This document shows, one piece after another, positions 1-4,229 of a DNA stretch of 6,258 bases. The position numbers and the translations under genes were made by a program. This stretch comes from Planctomycetota bacterium (lineage in GTDB: Bacteria; Planctomycetota; Phycisphaerae; Sedimentisphaerales; Anaerohalosphaeraceae), in contig QNBS01000139.1 in assembly GCA_003644175.1 (NCBI GenBank), positions 1-6,258 of the forward strand. The letters are read 5' to 3'. The stretch's first letter is position 1. Each line of letters opens with the position of its first letter. The notes under the pieces are model-generated. The model was not told where the DNA came from, did not search any database, and saw nothing but the letters and a program-made list of their open reading frames with translations.

Positions 1-1
1 C

Positions 2-1510
2 CTCAAGAACATGATCTCCGGCGCCGCCCGCGCCGAAGCCGGTCTGCTTGTGATCGACGCCAAGGAAGGCGTTCGCGAAAATTCGCGGCGGCACGGCTAT
101 CTGCTGAGCATGTTGGGCATAAAGCAGGTCGCCGTCTGCGTCAACAAAATGGACCTTGTCGATTACAGCCGGGATATTTTCGAATCGATCCGCGACGAGT
201 ACGCCGAATTTCTCGGCCGCGTGGACATTGCCCCGGTCGAATTCATTCCGGTAAGTGCAAGAGAAGGCGACAACATCATTACCAATTCAGAGCGTATGGC
301 GTGGTTTACGGGCTCTTCGGTGCTCGATGTTATGGACGGCTTCGCCAAGGAGCCTTCCCGGGTGGACAAGCCGTTTCGTTTTCCGGTGCAGGCCATATAC
401 AAATTCACCGCGCAGGGCGACGACCGAAGAATCATTGCCGGTCGAATCGACACCGGCGCCGTCAACGTGGGCGATGAAGTAGTGTTTCTGCCTTCTCAAA
501 AGCGCTCCAGGATCACAACCATCGAAGGGTTCAACCTGCCGACTCAGACCCGGGCCGTCGCAGGCCGGTCGACGGGTTTTACGCTCGACGAGCAGATATA
601 CATCACGCCCGGAGAATTAATGTGCAGGGTCGACCAGCCGCAGGCGAAAGTGGGCACGCATCTGAAGGTCAATATCTTCTGGATGAGCAGGCAGCCGATG
701 ATCAAGCACAAGAGATACAAGCTGAAATTGGGGAGCACGAGGATACCCGTGTGGCTGCGCGAGGTCATCACAGTTCTCGACGCGTCGGATTTGACGACTG
801 ATTCAAACAAGCAGCAGATCGACAGGCACGATGTCGCCGAATGCGTGCTGGAGACATTAAAGCCGGTGGCGTTCGATCTGTCACAGGATATCGCCCCGAC
901 CGGACGATTCGTCGTCATCGACAACTATGAAATCGCCGCCGGCGGCGTTGTTCTCGATACGGTCCACAGCGCCACGAACAGGACGCTGGAAGGCGTCAGG
1001 CAGCGCGAGAAGAACTGGGACAGAAGCGGTATAACGCCGGAGATGAGATCCGAGCGGTACAAGCAGCGTTCGACTCTGGTTTTGATCTGCGGCCCGGTCG
1101 GCGCCGGCAAGAAACGTCTGGCAAAGGCGCTGGAGGAGAACCTGTTCAGAAGCGGCCGGAGCGTGTATTATCTTGGGCTGGCAAACAATCTGTTGGGCGA
1201 CGACATGAATGTCGACCAGGGCGGCCGGCGGGATGAATTTCTGCGGCGATTAGGCGAAGTGTCGCACCTGTTCACCGATGCGGGCTTGATTCTGATCGCC
1301 ACCGTCAGCGATCTTGACGAATACGAACTCGAGATGGTCAAGACGCTGAATAGGCCCAACGACTGCCGCGTCATAAATGTCGGAGCTAATCGCTTTGCAG
1401 AGGCAAAGGTCGATCTGCAGGTGGACGATTTGTCGGACCAGGCGGCGGCGATCCAGAAAATTAAAGATATGCTGGTCCAAAAGAAATATCTCGTTGAGTA
1501 CTACTTGTAA
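2..1510 (+). CDS. cysN: Sulfate adenylyltransferase large subunit (CysN GTPase) fused to a degenerate APS-kinase-like domain; 5' end missing
   Basis: CysN is the GTPase that drives ATP sulfurylase (with CysD) to make adenosine 5'-phosphosulfate (APS) in the cytoplasm. The frame is open from base 2 (Leu-Lys-Asn before the first ATG at 11). That ATG lies inside the EF-Tu-like segment just after the switch II DxPGH motif, so it is not the start; roughly 80-100 residues, including the P-loop, lie upstream. Counting from the ATG: G4 motif NKMD at 45-48, G5 motif SAREGD at 82-87, EF-Tu-like barrels at about 120-330, then an APS-kinase-like domain at about 350-499. That domain keeps the fold (RRLGEVSHLFTDAGLILIAT) but not the active site: its P-loop reads GPVGAGKK (361-368, Lys where Ser/Thr is usual), DGDN is replaced by GLAN (389-392), and the FISPxR and KGLYxKAR segments are absent. 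Assignment as CysN is firm; the tail is probably not a working kinase. Confidence 0.93.
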   Translation, partial: LKNMISGAARAEAGLLVIDAKEGVRENSRRHGYLLSMLGIKQVAVCVNKMDLVDYSRDIFESIRDEYAEFLGRVDIAPVEFIPVSAREGDNIITNSERMAWFTGSSVLDVMDGFAKEPSRVDKPFRFPVQAIYKFTAQGDDRRIIAGRIDTGAVNVGDEVVFLPSQKRSRITTIEGFNLPTQTRAVAGRSTGFTLDEQIYITPGELMCRVDQPQAKVGTHLKVNIFWMSRQPMIKHKRYKLKLGSTRIPVWLREVITVLDASDLTTDSNKQQIDRHDVAECVLETLKPVAFDLSQDIAPTGRFVVIDNYEIAAGGVVLDTVHSATNRTLEGVRQREKNWDRSGITPEMRSERYKQRSTLVLICGPVGAGKKRLAKALEENLFRSGRSVYYLGLANNLLGDDMNVDQGGRRDEFLRRLGEVSHLFTDAGLILIATVSDLDEYELEMVKTLNRPNDCRVINVGANRFAEAKVDLQVDDLSDQAAAIQKIKDMLVQKKYLVEYYL

Positions 1511-1555
1511 GAAAACCGCAAAAAAGGGGCAGACCCTGTAATCGAAGGGATTGAA

Positions 1556-2794
1556 ATGAAACCTGACACTGTAGCGATACATGGCGGATATGCCTGTGGC
1601 GATCCGAGCGGGGCGACGGCGGTGCCGATTCACCAGACGGTTTCCTATGCCTACAAGACGGCCAGGGAATTAGCCGATGTCTTTGAGGGAAGGGCGCCCG
1701 GCTATATCTACACGCGACTTGCGAACCCGACGACGACTGCGCTGGAACTCAGGCTGACCCTGTTGGAAAACGGCATCGGCGGCATCGCCGCCTCCAGCGG
1801 CATGGCGGCTATCGCCTCGGTCGTGATGGCTCTGCTCAAAGCAGGCGATGAGATGATCGCCGCCGGGGGAATTTTTGGCGGGACGGTTTCCCTTTTTGAA
1901 AACACGTTGGGACGCTTCGGCGTCAAAACACATTTCGTCGACGTTGCCGAGACCGGGCGGTTCGCCAAAGCGATCAACGACAAGACAAAGCTTATCTTCG
2001 TCGAGACGATCGGCAATCCGCGAATGGATGTGCCCGATCTGCCGGCGGTTTCTAAAATCGCCCGCCGGGCCAATATCCCCTTCATCGTCGACAGTACGGC
2101 CACGACGCCCTTTATCGTAAGGCCCGCCGATCTCGGCGCAGACATCGTTATTCATTCGACATCGAAGTTCATCAACGGGCACGGCACGGCGATCGGCGGC
2201 TGCATGATCGATACGGGCGGCTATAACTGGGCCAAAGGCGCCTTTGTTGATATTAAGCAGTTGTCCGAAAGAGTGGGCCGGATGGCCTTCCTTTACCACT
2301 TGAAAAATGTTATCTACCGCGATCTCGGAGGGTGTCCGGCGCCGATGAATTCGTTTCTTATGCTGCAGGGGCTTGAGACACTGCCCGGCAGAATGGAAAA
2401 GCACTGCGCCAACGCCGCAAAACTCGCCGCGTTCCTGCATGAGCATAAGAAGGTTTCCTGGATAAATTACCCGGCGCTGCCTGAGAGCAGGTTTTACGAC
2501 CGGGTAAAAAAACTGTACGGCGGCAAAGGCGGCGGGCTGCTGACGCTCGGATTAGGCGACAAGGCAAAGGCCTTCAGATTCATAGATTCGCTGAAACTGG
2601 CGAAGAACCTCGCCAACCTGGGCGACGCCAAAACGTTGGTGATACACCCGGCTTCGACGATATTCGCGGAGTTTGACGAAGATGCACGCCGACAGATGGG
2701 TGTCAGCGACGACATGGTGAGGGTCTCGGTCGGATTGGAGGATATTGAGGATATCGTGAAGGATTTTGAACAGGCGATTGAAAAAACTTTTTGA
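1556..2794 (+). CDS. metY: MetY-type O-acetylhomoserine sulfhydrylase (homocysteine synthase, PLP-dependent)
   Basis: A 412-residue Cys/Met-metabolism PLP enzyme, near full length for the family (about 400-430). It makes homocysteine from O-acetyl- (or O-succinyl-) homoserine and a sulfur donor. Visible landmarks: the N-terminal AIHGG segment; Tyr52 and Arg54 in YIYTRLANPT, which bind PLP phosphate from the neighbouring subunit; SSGMAAI at 80-86; VDST with Asp179 for the pyridine nitrogen; and Lys204 in HSTSKFINGHGTAIGG for the Schiff base. The NGHGTAIGG loop favours MetY over MetB/MetC. Phe107 (GIFGGT) stands where many relatives have a catalytic, PLP-stacking Tyr, so the acyl group used is uncertain. 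Start: ATG with GAAGGGA five bases upstream. It is followed nine bases after its stop by a sulfur-carrier gene, then an E1 and a JAMM protease, which suggests that its sulfur donor is a protein thiocarboxylate rather than free sulfide (inference). Confidence 0.93.
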   Translation: MKPDTVAIHGGYACGDPSGATAVPIHQTVSYAYKTARELADVFEGRAPGYIYTRLANPTTTALELRLTLLENGIGGIAASSGMAAIASVVMALLKAGDEMIAAGGIFGGTVSLFENTLGRFGVKTHFVDVAETGRFAKAINDKTKLIFVETIGNPRMDVPDLPAVSKIARRANIPFIVDSTATTPFIVRPADLGADIVIHSTSKFINGHGTAIGGCMIDTGGYNWAKGAFVDIKQLSERVGRMAFLYHLKNVIYRDLGGCPAPMNSFLMLQGLETLPGRMEKHCANAAKLAAFLHEHKKVSWINYPALPESRFYDRVKKLYGGKGGGLLTLGLGDKAKAFRFIDSLKLAKNLANLGDAKTLVIHPASTIFAEFDEDARRQMGVSDDMVRVSVGLEDIEDIVKDFEQAIEKTF

Positions 2795-2796
2795 GG
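2793..2796 (+). promoter_or_regulatory. Shine-Dalgarno GAGG that decides the sulfur-carrier start
   Basis: GAGG overlaps the TGA stop of metY (2792-2794). Two in-frame ATGs follow, at 2798 and 2804. Only the second has normal spacing (7 bases); the first would be 1 base away. I therefore start the carrier at 2804. The overlap with the stop codon implies coupled translation with metY. Confidence 0.6.
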
Positions 2797-2803
2797 TATG
2801 GTA

Positions 2804-3019
2804 ATGAAACTTGTGATCAATGGCGAAGAAGTGAAATCAAAGGGCGGCTTGAGTGTAAGTGAGCTTCTTGTTGAGCAGGAAGTAAAGATGCCCGAGATGG
2901 TGTCGGTTGAGATTAACGGCCGGATTCTAAGGCGGCCCGAGTTCGATACGACCGTACTCAACGAAGGCGACAAAGTGGAATTCCTCTATTTCATGGGAGG
3001 CGGAAGTGGCGCTGAGTGA
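2804..3019 (+). CDS. hcyS: ThiS/MoaD-family sulfur carrier protein with masked C-terminus (HcyS-like)
   Basis: A 71-residue beta-grasp (ubiquitin-like) carrier. It begins MKLVINGEEVKSK, has the ThiS-like turn VSVEINGRIL and the run NEGDKVEFLYFMGGG near the end. ThiS proteins normally stop at Gly-Gly, whose carboxylate is adenylated and turned into a thiocarboxylate. Here SGAE follows Gly65-Gly66-Gly67 before the stop, so the protein must be trimmed first, and a JAMM peptidase lies two genes downstream. This is the arrangement of HcyS (homocysteine, Wolinella) and resembles CysO (cysteine, mycobacteria). The neighbours are metY, an E1 and a sulfite reductase, and no thiG or thiH is present. 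I therefore favour homocysteine synthesis over thiamine, though a shared role is possible. An alternative start at 2798 adds Met-Val. The last 14 bases overlap the E1 gene in another frame. Family is confident; pathway is inferred. Confidence 0.88.
   Translation: MKLVINGEEVKSKGGLSVSELLVEQEVKMPEMVSVEINGRILRRPEFDTTVLNEGDKVEFLYFMGGGSGAE
2995..3000 (+). promoter_or_regulatory. Shine-Dalgarno GGGAGG inside the carrier gene, for the E1 gene
   Basis: GGGAGG lies five bases before the GTG at 3006. It falls on the last base of the Met codon and the first two of the three C-terminal glycine codons of the upstream carrier (atg gga ggc). It supports the GTG start, since no ATG in that frame sits near the start of homology, and implies translational coupling of carrier and activating enzyme. 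Confidence 0.6.
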
Positions 3020-3824
3020 ACAACAGATCGAGCGGTACAGCCGACACATAATCCTCAAGGAAATCGGCGGCGCGGGACAGGAAAAGCTGCTCGCCTCGAA
3101 GGTGCTGATAGTCGGCGCCGGCGGCCTGGGCGCGCCGGCGGCGTTGTACCTGGCCGCCGCGGGCATCGGAACGTTGGGCATTATCGACGACGACAAGGTG
3201 GATTTGACGAATCTGCAGCGACAGGTGATCCATTTCACCCCCGACGTCGGAGTGCCGAAGACCGAATCGGCAAAAGCCAAAATCGAAACGATGAATCCCG
3301 ATGTAACCGTCAAGACCTATTCGCTGCGTGCAACGGCCGCCAACATATCGGAAATTATAAGAGAGTATGATTTCGTCATCGACGGCACGGACAATTTCTC
3401 TTCCAAGTTTCTTATCAACGACGCCTGCTACTTCGAGAAGATTCCGTTCTCGCATGCGGGCATCCTGCGATTTTTCGGTCAGTTGATAACGGTGATCCCC
3501 GACGCCTCGGCGTGCTACCGCTGCGTGTTTCACTCGCCGCCGCCGGCCGGGGTTGTGCCCTCATGCTCGCAGGCAGGCGTCCTCGGGGTGTTGGCCGGCG
3601 TCATAGGTTCGCTGCAGGCGACCGAAGCCATAAAATACATCCTGGGCGTCGGCGATCTGCTCACCGATACGCTGCTTACATACGACGCCCTGACGATGGA
3701 GTTTCGAAGCGTAAAACTCAATCGCAACTCCCGGTGCGCACTGTGCGGCGACAAGCCGACGATAACAGAACTCAAAGACGCCGAACAAGCTGTCTGCGAT
3801 TTGAAAGGATCGCCGAATGACTGA
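3006..3824 (+). CDS. hcyF: MoeB/ThiF/HesA-family E1-like adenylyltransferase for the sulfur carrier (HcyF-like)
   Basis: A 272-residue E1-like enzyme that uses ATP to adenylate the C-terminal glycine of a ubiquitin-like sulfur carrier, preparing it for sulfur transfer. It starts at GTG and opens with the family signature QQIERYSRHIILKEIGG. Visible: the nucleotide loop GAGGLG (37-42), the DLTNLQRQ segment with Arg72 (arginine-finger position), DGTDNF (126-131) with the Mg/ATP Asp129, zinc-binding cysteine pairs CYRC (170/173) and CALC (244/247), and Cys187 in PSCSQAG, where ThiF and MoeB carry a conserved Cys. The length fits MoeB or ThiF (about 250-270). There is no C-terminal rhodanese domain, unlike MoeZ or MOCS3, so sulfur must come from a separate protein or from sulfide. 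The gene overlaps its carrier by 14 bases and the JAMM gene by 8. Partnership with the adjacent carrier is a strong inference; the choice between ThiF, MoeB and HcyF rests on context. Confidence 0.92.
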   Translation: MALSEQQIERYSRHIILKEIGGAGQEKLLASKVLIVGAGGLGAPAALYLAAAGIGTLGIIDDDKVDLTNLQRQVIHFTPDVGVPKTESAKAKIETMNPDVTVKTYSLRATAANISEIIREYDFVIDGTDNFSSKFLINDACYFEKIPFSHAGILRFFGQLITVIPDASACYRCVFHSPPPAGVVPSCSQAGVLGVLAGVIGSLQATEAIKYILGVGDLLTDTLLTYDALTMEFRSVKLNRNSRCALCGDKPTITELKDAEQAVCDLKGSPND

Positions 3825-4227
3825 ACTCGAAATACCTGTTTCTGTATTTGACCGGATGGTTGCTCAGGCCAGGGCCGCGGCGCCCATCGAGTCCTGCGGG
3901 ATTCTCGCCGGCCAGGAGAATCGCATCGAGCGACTGTACGAGATGACCAACATTGACAAGAGTCCCACACATTTTACGATGGACCCGGCCGAGCAGTTTG
4001 CCGTTGTAAAGAAAATGCGTGCGGCCGGCCTGAAGATGCTGGCGATATATCACAGCCACCCGCTGACGCCGGCAAGGCTCTCCGCCGAGGACAAACGGCT
4101 TGCTTTGACGCCCGATGTAGCCTATCTGGTGCTTTCGCTAAAAGACGCCGAAAATCCCTGTGCAAAGGTGTTTGTCGTTGACCGGGACCGGACCAGCGAA
4201 GTACCCCTGACGATTGTGAAAGGATAA
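3817..4227 (+). CDS. hcyD: JAMM/MPN+ (M67) zinc metallopeptidase, sulfur-carrier processing (HcyD/Mec+-like)
   Basis: A 136-residue single-domain JAMM peptidase, the usual size for bacterial Mec+ and HcyD proteins. The complete active-site set is visible: Glu25 in IESCGIL; His79 and His81 in YHSHP; Ser89; and Asp92, in the spacing HxHx(7)Sx(2)D, giving two His and one Asp zinc ligands plus the catalytic Glu. The family cleaves after Gly-Gly in ubiquitin-like proteins. The nearby carrier has a four-residue tail after its glycines, so the probable job is to remove that tail; in mycobacteria Mec+ instead frees cysteine from CysO. No signal peptide or membrane segment is seen, so it is cytoplasmic. 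The ATG at 3817 overlaps the E1 gene by 8 bases and has AAAGGA seven bases upstream. Family assignment is firm; the substrate is inferred. Confidence 0.92.
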   Translation: MTELEIPVSVFDRMVAQARAAAPIESCGILAGQENRIERLYEMTNIDKSPTHFTMDPAEQFAVVKKMRAAGLKMLAIYHSHPLTPARLSAEDKRLALTPDVAYLVLSLKDAENPCAKVFVVDRDRTSEVPLTIVKG

Positions 4228-4229
4228 AA

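Noticed and set aside
11..13. ATG at 11 as the start of the CysN gene
   Set aside because: The frame is open upstream to the window edge, and the ATG lies within the conserved FLKNMxxGAA segment after switch II, so the gene begins before the window.
1511..1555. Intrinsic terminator or promoter between cysN and metY
   Set aside because: The only hairpin has a 4-bp stem with no following T-run, and the 45-base gap shows no convincing -35/-10 pair; read-through as one operon is more likely.
1670..2446. Minus-strand open frame of 258 codons opposite metY
   Set aside because: It mirrors a fully motif-supported PLP enzyme; such antisense frames are common in G+C-rich genes.
2798..2800. ATG at 2798 as the sulfur-carrier start (adds Met-Val)
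   Set aside because: The GAGG at 2793-2796 would be only one base away; the ATG at 2804 has 7-base spacing and begins right at the family's usual MKLxINGE start.
2804..3824. Carrier and E1 as plain thiamine (ThiS/ThiF) or molybdopterin (MoaD/MoeB) genes
   Set aside because: No thiG, thiH, thiE or moaE nearby; the masked C-terminus, JAMM gene, MetY and sulfite reductase fit homocysteine synthesis better. A secondary role is not excluded.
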